Shown: piece by piece, positions 32,049 to 41,956 of the stretch
Layout: every line of letters begins with the position of its first letter
How positions within the stretch are numbered: the stretch's first letter is position 1
NCBI GenBank assembly: GCA_050734915.1
Contig: JBOHUX010000001.1
Span: forward strand, 1-47,243
Direction of reading: 5' to 3'
DNA from: JBOHUX01 sp050734915
GTDB lineage: Bacteria > Chloroflexota > Dormibacteria > Dormibacterales > Dormibacteraceae
DNA: 47,243 bases
Notes under the pieces: model-generated
The model's input: the letters and a program-made list of their open reading frames with translations, nothing else
Databases searched by the model: none
What the model was told of the DNA's origin: nothing
Made by a program: the position numbers and the translations under genes

Positions 32049-32899
32049 TACCTCCTCTTCACCTCCTCGTCGTCGTCCGAGCGCAGGAACTCGTCCTCGG
32101 AGACCGTCGGCAGGTACCCCTCCTCCTCCTCGATGAACTCGCCCCCGAGCTCGTAAGGCGTCGTCTCCAGGAACTCGCGCTCCTCCACGGTGGGCTGCAG
32201 CACGCCGACGCGCTCGGCCTCCTCCCTCCCCTCGACGCACGCCTCGGCCATCTTGTTGGTCAGCAGCTTGACCGCGCGGATGGCATCGTCGTTGCCGGGG
32301 ATCACGTGCTGGATCAGGTCGGGATCGCAGTTGCTGTCGGTGATCGCGATGAGCGGGATCTTGAGCCGGTTGCACTCGGCGACGGCGATGTGCTCCTTCT
32401 TGGGGTCGACCACGTAGACGGCCCCCGGCAGCCGTCGCATGCCGGCGATGCCGTCGAAGTGGAACATGAGCCGGTCGAGCTCGTCGGTGAGGCCCTTGGC
32501 CTCCTTCTTGGGGAGCGTCTCGAAGTAGCCGTCGGAGTTGAGCTTGCGCAGCTCCTCCATCCTCTTGATCCGCTTCTGGATGGTCGAGTAGTTGGTCAGC
32601 ATGCCCCCCATCCAGCGGCGGTTGACGAAGAACATGCCCGAGCGCGCGGCCTCGGTCTGGATCGTCTCCTGAGCCTGCTTCTTGGTCCCCACGAAGAGGA
32701 TCGGCCGGCCCATGGCGGCGACGCCGCGCACGAAGTCGTATGCCTCGTCCAGGAGGCGCACCGTCTTCTGCAGGTCGATGATGTGGATCCCGTTGCGGGC
32801 GGTGAAGATGTACGCCCTCATCTTGGGATTCCACCGGCTGGTCTGGTGGCCGAAGTGGACGCCCGCCTCCAGCAACTGCTTCAGCGTGACCTGGGACAC
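32048..32899 (-). CDS. rpsB: 30S ribosomal protein S2
   Basis: A 283-residue S2 protein. It has LLEAGVHFGHQTSRWNPKM near the N-terminus, YIFTARNGIHIIDLQKT, RWMGGMLTNYSTI and IPLIAITDSNCDPDLI, all conserved. The C-terminus carries an unusually acidic extension of about 45 residues (YELGGEFIEEEEGYLPTVSE onward). The GTG at 32899 has GGGAGGTGG upstream. A structured leader of roughly 115 nt and a TATAAT promoter precede it, so it heads the rpsB-to-ispG operon. Confidence 0.97.
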   Translation of the reverse strand: MSQVTLKQLLEAGVHFGHQTSRWNPKMRAYIFTARNGIHIIDLQKTVRLLDEAYDFVRGVAAMGRPILFVGTKKQAQETIQTEAARSGMFFVNRRWMGGMLTNYSTIQKRIKRMEELRKLNSDGYFETLPKKEAKGLTDELDRLMFHFDGIAGMRRLPGAVYVVDPKKEHIAVAECNRLKIPLIAITDSNCDPDLIQHVIPGNDDAIRAVKLLTNKMAEACVEGREEAERVGVLQPTVEEREFLETTPYELGGEFIEEEEGYLPTVSEDEFLRSDDDEEVKRR

Positions 32900-32941
32900 G
32901 TGCCGCCACCTCCCTGTTGAGCCTCCGCCCGGGCCTGGTCG

Positions 32942-33012
32942 CCTTCGGATGAAGGACAGGGGGAACTGGCCGGGCGTGCGTGCTCGGTCAGGCCTGCGCG
33001 CCCACCCTGACC
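32942..33012 (-). promoter_or_regulatory. Structured 5' leader of rpsB, candidate S2 autoregulatory element
   Basis: The predicted leader holds two stem-loops: GGTCAGG (33012-33006) pairing with CCTGACC (32992-32986) right after the likely transcription start, and CCTTC (32955-32951) pairing with GAAGG (32946-32942) over a 4-nt loop. Ribosomal protein operons are often controlled by such leaders; that role is inferred. Confidence 0.4.
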
Positions 33013-33021
33013 GGCACCCGC

Positions 33022-33027
33022 ATTATA
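33022..33027 (-). promoter_or_regulatory. rpsB promoter -10 box
   Basis: A perfect TATAAT on the - strand in the context CCGGCGGGTATAAT. The -35 region is occupied by a palindrome (33042-33059) and has no TTGACA-like hexamer, so it may act as an extended -10 promoter. Confidence 0.6.
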
Positions 33028-33041
33028 CCCGCCGGGACGCG

Positions 33042-33059
33042 GCCGCTCCCGGGAGCGGC
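33042..33059. repeat. 18-bp perfect palindrome between topA and rpsB
   Basis: GCCGCTCCCGGGAGCGGC starts 7 nt after the topA stop and overlaps the -35 zone of the rpsB promoter. It could be a terminator for topA (no U-tract) or an operator for rpsB. Confidence 0.45.
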
Positions 33060-33066
33060 GGGCGGC

Positions 33067-35364
<2,298 letters not shown>

Positions 35365-35457
35365 CGGCTTCCTATAAATACCCAGAAACGTGCCGGTGTT
35401 CCCACATGTCCGCGGTCGGGACCTTCCGGCCCGCCGCCGGTCCTGGCTCCCACCTCA

Positions 35458-35507
35458 CGAGATCGGCCGATCTCGCCGGGACCCGGTTCTCCAGCCCACG
35501 AGATCGG
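35458..35507. repeat. 18-bp palindrome plus repeated half-site between dprA and topA
   Basis: CGAGATCGGCCGATCTCG (35458-35475) is a perfect palindrome. The sequence CACGAGATCGG occurs at 35456-35466 and again at 35497-35507. The 172-nt gap has no gene. It may be a dprA terminator or an operator site for topA. Confidence 0.5.
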
Positions 35508-35536
35508 GCCGCGGCCCGTCCGCGGCGGGCCGGATG

Positions 35537-36418
35537 CTACGCTCGGCCCCCCCGACGCGTCAATCTCACGTAACCGGTGCCCAGGCGGCGGACGGAGTCG
35601 CTCAGCTCGAGCGCGGTGAGCCTGGCCAGAACCTCCGAGAAGGGCAGTCCCAGGTGCCGCGCCACCTCCGCGGCGCCCAGCGGCAGGGTATCCGACAGGT
35701 GTCGAAGGATGCCGTCGCCGCCCGCGGGCCGTTCCAGGCCCAGGCTGGGGGGCGGCCGCAGGGGATCGTCCAGGACCTCCATCGTGCGGCCCAGCGCCGT
35801 GAGCACGTCGCGCGCGTTCTGGACCAGGGCCGCGCCGTCCCTCAGGAGCTGGTGGCAGCCGACGCTGAGCGGAGAGAAGACGCTCCCCGGAACGGCCATC
35901 ACCTCCCGATCCAGGCCCAGCGCCGCCTCCGCTGTGATCAGGGCTCCGCTCCCCTCCGCGGCCTCGACCACGACCACCGCATCCGACAGCGCCGCCATGG
36001 TCCAGTTCCGGCGTGGGAAGTGACCTCGCGCGGGCGGGGTCCCATCCGCGAACTGGCTGACCAGCGCCCCACCGCCGGCCAGGATCCGGCCCGCCAGCTG
36101 GGCATTGGCGGCGGGATAGACGACGTCCACCCCGGTCCCCATGACGGCGACAGTGAAGCCGCGCCCGGCCAGAGCGCCCTCGTGGGCGGCGGCGTCGACG
36201 CCGAGGGCCAGGCCGCTGATGACCACGGCGCCGGCGGCGGCAAGATCCTGGCCCAGCCGTTCGGCGACCGCCTCTCCGTAGGGGCTGGGTCGCCGAGCCC
36301 CCACGATCGCCACCCGGGGACCCGGCGGGGGCGGCCAGCAGCCACGCGCCCGCAGACCCTGCGGATCCTCGCGGCCGGCGAGGCGATCCTGCCCGGAGGG
36401 GGGTTCAGGCGGCGACAT
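35537..36418 (-). CDS. dprA: DNA-processing protein DprA, short N-terminus
   Basis: Loads RecA on incoming single-stranded DNA during transformation. The protein is 293 residues. It has the Rossmann core of DprA (VAIVGARRPSPYGEAVAERL, ISGLALGVDAAAHEGAL, VMGTGVDVVYPAANAQL, EAAEGSGALITAEAALGLDR) and a C-terminal winged-helix-like domain (LPLGAAEVARHLGLPFSEVL). The Rossmann core begins only about 35 residues from the start, so the helical N-terminal domain present in most DprA proteins (usual length about 360) is missing. The ATG at 36418 overlaps comM by 14 nt. Confidence 0.92.
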   Translation of the reverse strand: MSPPEPPSGQDRLAGREDPQGLRARGCWPPPPGPRVAIVGARRPSPYGEAVAERLGQDLAAAGAVVISGLALGVDAAAHEGALAGRGFTVAVMGTGVDVVYPAANAQLAGRILAGGGALVSQFADGTPPARGHFPRRNWTMAALSDAVVVVEAAEGSGALITAEAALGLDREVMAVPGSVFSPLSVGCHQLLRDGAALVQNARDVLTALGRTMEVLDDPLRPPPSLGLERPAGGDGILRHLSDTLPLGAAEVARHLGLPFSEVLARLTALELSDSVRRLGTGYVRLTRRGGRA

Positions 36419-37931
36419 CCTGAACCCGATAGGCGAGTGCCTCCAGCGCATGGACGGCGACTGGTTCTGTGCCCTCGAGGTCGGCCAGAGTGAGCGCGAC
36501 CCGCCACGCTCGGTGGAAGCCGCGAGCCGTCAGCCCCCGTTCCGAGGCCCAGTATTCGAGGGCCCGGCGGGCCGACGGCTCGAGCCGCGCGTGGCGGCGC
36601 AGCTCGGGGGCGCGCAGCTCCGAGTTGAGGCAGCCTTGGCGATCCAGTTGGCGCACGCGAGCCGCGATCACGCGGCGCCGGACGGCCGCCGAAGGCTCTC
36701 CTGCCGGGTCGGCCGAGAGGGCTTCCAGCGGGGGTCTGGCGACGGCGACCCGGAGATCGATCCGGTCCAGCAGGGGACCCGACAGCGATCGCTGATAGGA
36801 CTCGATCGCGGCCGGAGTGCAGCGGCAGCCGTGACGCGGATCCCCCAGCCAGCCGCACGGGCAGGGGTTGGTGGCGGCGACGAGGCTGAACCGGGCCGGG
36901 TAGGTCACCGTGCCGCCGCTCCTGGTGACGGTCACCCGGCCCTGCTCGAGGGGCTGCCGGAGAGACTGCAGGGCGCCCCGGGAGAACTCTGCCAGCTCGT
37001 CCAGGAAGAGGACCCCGCGGTGGGCACGGCTGACCTCCCCGGGCCTGGCGAGACCGCTGCCGCCGCCGATCAGGCCGGCCTGGGAAACCCCGTGATGCGG
37101 GCTCCGAAACGGGCGCTCCCACCCGATCGGCCGCCCCCTGGGCAGCTCGCCGAGGACGCTCATGACCTGGGCCACCTCCAACGACTCGTCGAGCGTCAGC
37201 GCCGGCAGGATGCCGGGCAGGCAGCGGGCGAGCATCGTCTTGCCGCTCCCCGGCGGCCCGCTCATGAGCAGATGGTGGCCGCCCGCGGCGGCGACCTCAA
37301 GCGCGCGCCGGGGCGCCTCCTGGCCGTGGATCTCCGCCATGTCCTCCGCGATCAGGGGCTCACCCGGCTCGACGATCGGGGAAGGCTGGAACGGCGCCAG
37401 CGGCCGGCTCCCGCTGAGGTGGTCGACGGCGCTGGCGAGTGTCGGACAGGCGAGCACCTCGAGGCCGGAGAGCGCCGCCTCCGGCGCGTCCTCGGCCCCG
37501 ACCATGAGGCGCCGGAAGCCCGCCCCCCGGAGCCAGCGGGCCGCCACCAGCAGCCCGTCCACATGGCGGACCGAGCCGTCCAGCGCCAGTTGCCCGAGCA
37601 GCGCCAGGGCGGGCGGGGCGGGCACCTCGAGCTCGGCGAGAGCGATCGCGGCCGCGATCGGCAGGTCGAACCCGCTGCCCTCCTTGCGGACCTCCGCCGG
37701 CGCCAGGTTGACGGTCAGGCGACGGCCTGGGAACCGCAGCCCGCTGTTCTTGATGGCGGCGCGGACGCGCTCGCGAGCCTCGCGCACCGACGCGTCGGCG
37801 AGCCCGACGAGGTGGAAGGCCGGCAGCCCGGGCGAGATGTCGACCTGGATCTCGACGAGCCTTCCCTCGAGGCCGCTGAGGAGGCATGAATGGACGGCCG
37901 CGGGCACGGCCAGGAGCCTAGGCGACCCCAC
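36405..37931 (-). CDS. comM: ComM/YifB-family Mg-chelatase-like AAA ATPase
   Basis: A 508-residue ATPase. ComM is a hexameric helicase that promotes branch migration during natural transformation. It has the N-terminal ChlI-like domain (EIQVDISPGLPAFHLVGLAD, SGLRFPGRRLTVNLAPAEVR), Walker A GPPGSGKT near residue 222, Walker B VLFLDELAEF, ATNPCPCGWLGD, and a C-terminal domain (RHARLEPSARRALEYW, GLTARGFHRAWRVALTLADL). The start is GTG at 37931. It is followed directly by dprA. Confidence 0.95.
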   Translation of the reverse strand: MGSPRLLAVPAAVHSCLLSGLEGRLVEIQVDISPGLPAFHLVGLADASVREARERVRAAIKNSGLRFPGRRLTVNLAPAEVRKEGSGFDLPIAAAIALAELEVPAPPALALLGQLALDGSVRHVDGLLVAARWLRGAGFRRLMVGAEDAPEAALSGLEVLACPTLASAVDHLSGSRPLAPFQPSPIVEPGEPLIAEDMAEIHGQEAPRRALEVAAAGGHHLLMSGPPGSGKTMLARCLPGILPALTLDESLEVAQVMSVLGELPRGRPIGWERPFRSPHHGVSQAGLIGGGSGLARPGEVSRAHRGVLFLDELAEFSRGALQSLRQPLEQGRVTVTRSGGTVTYPARFSLVAATNPCPCGWLGDPRHGCRCTPAAIESYQRSLSGPLLDRIDLRVAVARPPLEALSADPAGEPSAAVRRRVIAARVRQLDRQGCLNSELRAPELRRHARLEPSARRALEYWASERGLTARGFHRAWRVALTLADLEGTEPVAVHALEALAYRVQDVAA

Positions 37932-37982
37932 CGGCGGAGGCCAAGAGCGGTCGTTAAGGGGGATGGACCAGGCGGCGCGGCG

Positions 37983-38831
37983 TCAGACGGGGGCGAGGCG
38001 ATCCTCCGCCGTCCACGTGCCGTCGGCGGCGCGGTAGCCGGCCGGTGTCTCCGCCTCGTGGCTGAGGACCAGCAGCCAGCGGTGCCGGGCGGCCTCGTCG
38101 AAAAGACGCGCCTTCTCGCGCATGACCCGGCTCACGTCGAGGTCGGCCGCGAGGTTCCAGCTCACCCGCAGATGGGGAGCCATGGGGACCAGATCGCCGG
38201 TCACGACACAGGCGAGGTCGCCCTCCCCGGGACGGAAGATGGCGACCTGGTGCCCGGGCGTATGGCCGCCTGTCGCTCGCATCTCGACGCCGGGGAGAAC
38301 CTCCGCGTCGCCATCGAGGAACTCGACCAGTCCGGCGTCGGCGACGGGCACGAAATCGTCGCGGATGAAGGCCGGGTCGCTGCGCACGTCGGGCGCCAGC
38401 GCGTAGTCCCATTCGGCGCGCTGGATGAAATGCTTGGCGCGCGGGAAGGTCAGCTCGACCGCGCCCCCCGGCGCCTGCCGGGTGAGCCCGCCCGCGTGGT
38501 CCCAGTGGAGGTGCGTCGTGAGCACCACATCGACCTCGTCGGGCCTGATCCCGAGCCGGGCCAGCGACGCCAGCAACCCGTCCGGTTCGCGGAGGTCCGA
38601 CTGCCGGGCGCGCTTCTCATCGAGCTTGGTGCCGATCCCGGTCTCGCAGACGAAGACGCGGCCGCGGTGCCGCACCACCACCGCCACGCACGAGGCCTCG
38701 ATCAGGTTGCGCTCGTCGGCCGGTTTCCACCTCCCCCAGAGCACCTTGGGGATGACCCCGAACATCATCCCGCCGTCCGGCTTCCAGCGCGAGGCGACCA
38801 GCGTGTGGACCTCGAAATCGCCCAGATGCAT
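37983..38831 (-). CDS. Metallo-beta-lactamase-fold hydrolase, lactonase-like
   Basis: A 282-residue MBL-fold protein with the canonical HxHxDH motif (LTTHLHWDHAGG), RATGGHTPGHQVAIF, VVTGDLVPM and a C-terminal LLVLSHEAETPAG. It resembles N-acyl-homoserine lactonase/YtnP-type hydrolases. It lacks the beta-CASP domain of DNA-repair nucleases such as SNM1. It is divergent from ku with a 96-nt gap. The ATG at 38831 has TACACT 8 nt upstream. The substrate is unknown, and any link to DNA repair is only by position. Confidence 0.85.
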   Translation of the reverse strand: MHLGDFEVHTLVASRWKPDGGMMFGVIPKVLWGRWKPADERNLIEASCVAVVVRHRGRVFVCETGIGTKLDEKRARQSDLREPDGLLASLARLGIRPDEVDVVLTTHLHWDHAGGLTRQAPGGAVELTFPRAKHFIQRAEWDYALAPDVRSDPAFIRDDFVPVADAGLVEFLDGDAEVLPGVEMRATGGHTPGHQVAIFRPGEGDLACVVTGDLVPMAPHLRVSWNLAADLDVSRVMREKARLFDEAARHRWLLVLSHEAETPAGYRAADGTWTAEDRLAPV

Positions 38832-38839
38832 GCCAGGCG

Positions 38840-38845
38840 AGTGTA
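38840..38845 (-). promoter_or_regulatory. -10 box for the lactonase-like gene
   Basis: TACACT on the - strand, 8 nt before the ATG. Together with the ku box it makes a compact divergent promoter pair. Confidence 0.45.
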
Positions 38846-38912
38846 AGCCCGGCGTACGCGCCGGCTGCCATCCGGCCTCGAAAACCAGGCGGGAATGCGG
38901 CCGATCTTCTGT

Positions 38913-38918
38913 TAGCGT
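38913..38918 (+). promoter_or_regulatory. -10 box for ku
   Basis: TAGCGT on the + strand, 9 nt before the ATG of ku. No Shine-Dalgarno is visible, which fits leaderless initiation. Confidence 0.4.
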
Positions 38919-38927
38919 ATTGGTGCC

Positions 38928-39776
38928 ATGCCACGCTCGAGCTGGAGAGGCTCGGTCAGCTTCGGGCTCGTCTCCATCCCCGTCCGCCTCTACCCCGCCA
39001 CGGAGTCCAAGTCGGCCGGCTTCCGGCAGCTCTGCCGGGACCACGAGGCGCGCATCCAGTACAAGCGCTGGTGCCCGGTCGGCGACCACGAGGTCCCCTA
39101 TGGCGATATCGCCCACGGCTTCGAGGTCGCGCGCGACGAGTACGTGCTGATCGAGGACGAGGATCTCGACAACCTTCCCCTGCCGACCGCGCACGCGATC
39201 GAGATCCAGGAATTCGTGCCCGCGGCCGAGATCCCCGCCGGCCTCTACTACAAGGCTCCCTACTACGTGGAGCCGGACGAGGCCGGCCGCAAGCCCTATC
39301 ACCTCCTCATGAAGGCCCTCCGCGAGACCGGGCGCGGCGCCCTCGCCAAGATCGCGCTGCGCGATCGCGAGCATCTGTGCGTCGTCCAGCCTCTGGACGG
39401 CCTGCTCCTCCTCAACACCCTCAACTGGCCGGAGGAGATCCGATCCACGGAGGGGCTCAAGAGCCTCGAGGAGGGCGCCGTGAAGGTGGACGGCCGCGAG
39501 CTCAAGATGGCGATGAGCCTCGTCGAGAGCCTCGCCGGAAGCTTCGATCCCTCCCGCTACAAAGACGACTACCGCGAGGCGCTGGGCCACGTCGTGGAGG
39601 CCAAGATGAAGGGCCAGGCGCCCGTCCGCGCCGCCGAGGCACCCGCGGAGGGGAAGGTGATGGACCTGATGGAGGCGCTCCGCGCGTCCGTGGACGCGGC
39701 CCGCAAGGAGCGTCCCCAGCGCCGGGCGGGCGCGTCACGGAACTCCTCCGGCACGGCTCACCGCAAGGCCTCCTGA
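38928..39776 (+). CDS. ku: Ku homodimer protein for non-homologous end joining
   Basis: A 282-residue bacterial Ku that binds DNA ends and recruits ligase. It begins with the typical RSSWRGSVSFGLVSIPVRLY and shows the Ku core (CRDHEARIQYKRWCP, GFEVARDEYVLIEDEDLDNL, YKAPYYVEPDE, LNTLNWPEEIR). The C-terminus is a basic, Ala/Arg/Ser-rich extension of about 30 residues, the part that in other species modulates DNA and ligase binding. The ligase gene follows after 64 nt on the same strand. Confidence 0.96.
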   Translation: MPRSSWRGSVSFGLVSIPVRLYPATESKSAGFRQLCRDHEARIQYKRWCPVGDHEVPYGDIAHGFEVARDEYVLIEDEDLDNLPLPTAHAIEIQEFVPAAEIPAGLYYKAPYYVEPDEAGRKPYHLLMKALRETGRGALAKIALRDREHLCVVQPLDGLLLLNTLNWPEEIRSTEGLKSLEEGAVKVDGRELKMAMSLVESLAGSFDPSRYKDDYREALGHVVEAKMKGQAPVRAAEAPAEGKVMDLMEALRASVDAARKERPQRRAGASRNSSGTAHRKAS

Positions 39777-39789
39777 CCCCGCCTGACGG

Positions 39790-39821
39790 CCGCCGCGAGG
39801 CGGCGGACGGGCCCTCGAGGG
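39790..39821 (+). terminator. Hairpins between ku and the ligase gene
   Basis: A 7-bp stem (CCGCCGC / GCGGCGG, loop GAG, 39790-39806) is followed by the palindrome CCCTCGAGGG (39812-39821). No U-tract is seen. They may separate ku from the ligase, which has its own -10-like TAAGCT at 39827-39832. Confidence 0.35.
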
Positions 39822-39826
39822 ACGGG

Positions 39827-39832
39827 TAAGCT
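39827..39832 (+). promoter_or_regulatory. -10 box for the ligase gene
   Basis: TAAGCT in the context GGGTAAGCT, 8 nt before the GTG at 39841. Confidence 0.4.
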
Positions 39833-39840
39833 TCCCTCGG

Positions 39841-40875
39841 GTGATCGGCGATCAGCTGCAGATCGATCTGGGCGGCTTCCCGACCGCGCTCCGGCCCATG
39901 CAGGCGGTCTCCGCCGAGGGCCCGTTCAGCTCGGACGAGTACCTCTTCGAGGTCAAGTGGGACGGCATGCGCTGCCTTCTCTTCGTGGCCCCCGACGGCG
40001 AGGTCTCCCTCCAGGACCGGAACCTCGGCGACGTCACGGCAGGCTTCCCGGAGCTGGCCGCGGCCTCCTCCCGCCAGGTGCCCCCGGGCACCATCCTCGA
40101 CGGCGAGGTGGTCGCCACCGACGACGAGGGCCGCCCCGACTACGACCTTCTCCGCCGGCGGCTGGAGGGGGGCCCCCGCCTCAAGGACCGCATCCCGCTC
40201 GCCTTCCTCGCCTTCGACATCCTCCACTCGGGCGGCCACTCCCTGCTCCGCCAACACCTGATCCGCCGCAAGACGAACCTCAAGCGATCGGTCACCACGG
40301 GCGGCCTGATCTTCGTCCCCGACCACATCCGCGCCGGCGGCCTCGAGCTCTTCGAGGCCTGCCTCGATCGCGGCCTCGAGGGCGTGGTGGCCAAGCACCG
40401 GCAGAGCCCCTACGTCCCCGGCCAGAGGAGCCCCCTCTGGCTCAAGGTCAAGGCCGTCCAGAGCGACGACTTCGTGGTCGTCGGCTGGACGGCGGGCGAA
40501 CCTTTCGGAGCGCTCCTGGTGGCCTACTTCGACGAGGGCCGCCTGCTGCCCTGCGGAACCGTGGGCGGCGGCTACGACCGTCACACGGCGCGCGCCCTGC
40601 GGCGGGCGCTGGAATCGCTCGAGACGCCCGACAGCCCCCTCCAGCCGGCCCCGGTGATGACCGGGTCCAGCGTCCATTGGTGCCGCCCCGAGCTGGTCAT
40701 CAGCGTTCGCTATTCGGAGTGGGCGCCCGACGGGACGCTCCGGTTCCCGATCTTCAACGGGCTGCGCCTCGACGTGCACCGGTCGGAGTGCGTCCGGCAC
40801 CAGCCCCAGCTCGTGATCACGGGCAGGGGCCGCCAGGCGTCGCCCGCCTCCTGGCTCACCCGCTTCCCCTTCTGA
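39841..40875 (+). CDS. ATP-dependent DNA ligase, stand-alone LigD/LigC-type ligase domain
   Basis: A 344-residue ligase that seals breaks in the Ku pathway. It has motif I EVKWDGMR with nucleophile Lys39, motif III LDGEVVATD, motif IV EGVVAKH and motif V WLKVKA, then a C-terminal OB fold (VVVGWTAGEPFGALLVAYF, GTVGGGYDRHTARAL). It lacks the polymerase and 3'-phosphoesterase domains of full LigD, so end processing must come from elsewhere. The start is GTG at 39841. Its final Pro-Phe-stop codons form one arm of a long inverted repeat shared with convergent yraN. Confidence 0.93.
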   Translation: MIGDQLQIDLGGFPTALRPMQAVSAEGPFSSDEYLFEVKWDGMRCLLFVAPDGEVSLQDRNLGDVTAGFPELAAASSRQVPPGTILDGEVVATDDEGRPDYDLLRRRLEGGPRLKDRIPLAFLAFDILHSGGHSLLRQHLIRRKTNLKRSVTTGGLIFVPDHIRAGGLELFEACLDRGLEGVVAKHRQSPYVPGQRSPLWLKVKAVQSDDFVVVGWTAGEPFGALLVAYFDEGRLLPCGTVGGGYDRHTARALRRALESLETPDSPLQPAPVMTGSSVHWCRPELVISVRYSEWAPDGTLRFPIFNGLRLDVHRSECVRHQPQLVITGRGRQASPASWLTRFPF

Positions 40876-40919
40876 GAGCGCCACCTTCCGGCGCCGGCTC
40901 CGCGGCCTCTCAGAAGGGG
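40866..40919. terminator. Bidirectional terminator built from the 3' ends of the ligase and yraN genes
   Basis: CCCCTTCTGAGAG (40866-40878) and its exact complement CTCTCAGAAGGGG (40907-40919) form a 13-bp stem with a 28-nt loop that contains CCGGCGCCGG. Each arm carries the last Phe codon and the stop of one gene; both proteins end in Pro-Phe. The symmetry would serve both strands. Confidence 0.6.
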
Positions 40920-41296
40920 TCGGGGATGAGCTGTGAGCTCCGCACCTCGCCGTCCGCGCCGAGGACCAGCGCGAAGACCGCGTAGGCGATCGGTCCCCGC
41001 CAGCCGGCGAGGGCCCGGTACTCGGCGGCGGCCGCCGTGAGCGCCCTCCGCTTGCGTTCGTCCACCGCCTCGGCCGGGGTGCCGAAAGCCGTGGACGAAC
41101 GTGTCTTCACCTCGACCAGCACCAGCTCCTCGCCGCGGCGGCAGACGAGGTCGATCTCCCCCTTTCGGGCCAGGAAGCCGGAGCCCACCACCCGGTAGCC
41201 GAGACGCTCGAGATGGGCGGCCGCCACCCGCTCCCCCGCCGCGCCCAGCCGGCGCCGGTGGTTCAGGTCTCCGGCGGCCGGCGGAATGGCGCCCAT
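40910..41296 (-). CDS. yraN: YraN/UPF0102 endonuclease-like protein
   Basis: A 128-residue protein with the YraN pattern: NHRRRLGAAGERVAAAHLER, then the nuclease-like core RKGEIDLVCRRGEELVLVEV and KTRSSTAFGTPAEAVDERKR. The GEIDLV...VEVKTR arrangement matches PD-(D/E)xK nucleases of the Holliday junction resolvase type. The biochemical role is not established in the family. The ATG at 41296 overlaps rnhB by 34 nt, and position next to rnhB is conserved in many bacteria. It is the last gene of the ylxM-ffh operon. Confidence 0.92.
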   Translation of the reverse strand: MGAIPPAAGDLNHRRRLGAAGERVAAAHLERLGYRVVGSGFLARKGEIDLVCRRGEELVLVEVKTRSSTAFGTPAEAVDERKRRALTAAAAEYRALAGWRGPIAYAVFALVLGADGEVRSSQLIPDPF

Positions 41297-41943
41297 GAGA
41301 CCCGGTGGATGGGGCTCGGCCCGAGCCGGCGCAGCGCCGCCCGGTGCGAGGCGGTCGCATACCCCTTGTGCTCGGCGAAGCCGTAGCCGGGATAGAGGCG
41401 GTCGAACTCGAGCATCTCACGGTCGCGGGCGACCTTGGCCACGATCCCGGCCGCCATGATCGAGATGCAGATGGAGTCGCCGCGGACGACCGCCAGCTGC
41501 GGCAGCTCCGATTCGGGCAGATCGAACGCGTCGATGAGCAGGTACTGCGCGGCAAGCGGCAGACCGTCCACCGCGCCCGCCATCGCCCTCCGGCCGGCCA
41601 GCGTCAGGCCCACGGCGTCGATGTCGGCCGCGGGAACGCTCGCCACCGAGACCGCCACCGCCTGGCCGCGGATCAGCTCGTCGTAGCGCCGCCGCTGGGC
41701 CGGGCTGAGCAGCTTGCCGTCGCGGATGCCCGGCAGGCGGGTGCGCCAGGGCAGAACGACCGCCGCGGCCACGACCGGACCCGCCAGAGGGCCGCGGCCG
41801 GCCTCGTCCACCCCGGCCACGACCTCGAACCCCAGCTGGCGGGCGACCCGCTCCGACGCCCACAGGAAACGAGGCCGGGCCCGCCGCCTCCGCGGCGTTC
41901 GGGGCGGCCCGAGGAGGCGGGCGGGCAGGGCGGGAACGGCCAC
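41263..41943 (-). CDS. rnhB: Ribonuclease HII
   Basis: Removes ribonucleotides from DNA and RNA primers. The protein is 226 residues. It has VVAGVDEAGRGPLAGPVVAA with the catalytic Asp46-Glu47, LLIDAFDLP, and GDSICISIMAAGIVAKVARD (normally AASILAKVTRD), then FAEHKGYATASHRAAL. A basic N-terminal extension of about 35 residues precedes the domain. The start is GTG at 41943; rplS ends 13 nt upstream. Confidence 0.95.
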   Translation of the reverse strand: MAVPALPARLLGPPRTPRRRRARPRFLWASERVARQLGFEVVAGVDEAGRGPLAGPVVAAAVVLPWRTRLPGIRDGKLLSPAQRRRYDELIRGQAVAVSVASVPAADIDAVGLTLAGRRAMAGAVDGLPLAAQYLLIDAFDLPESELPQLAVVRGDSICISIMAAGIVAKVARDREMLEFDRLYPGYGFAEHKGYATASHRAALRRLGPSPIHRVSWAPFRRPPET

Positions 41944-41956
41944 GGCGCCAGACTAG

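Noticed and set aside
37983..38831. Lactonase-like protein as an SNM1/Artemis-type repair nuclease because it neighbours ku
   Set aside because: The beta-CASP domain and its motifs are absent; length and motifs fit small lactonase-type hydrolases.
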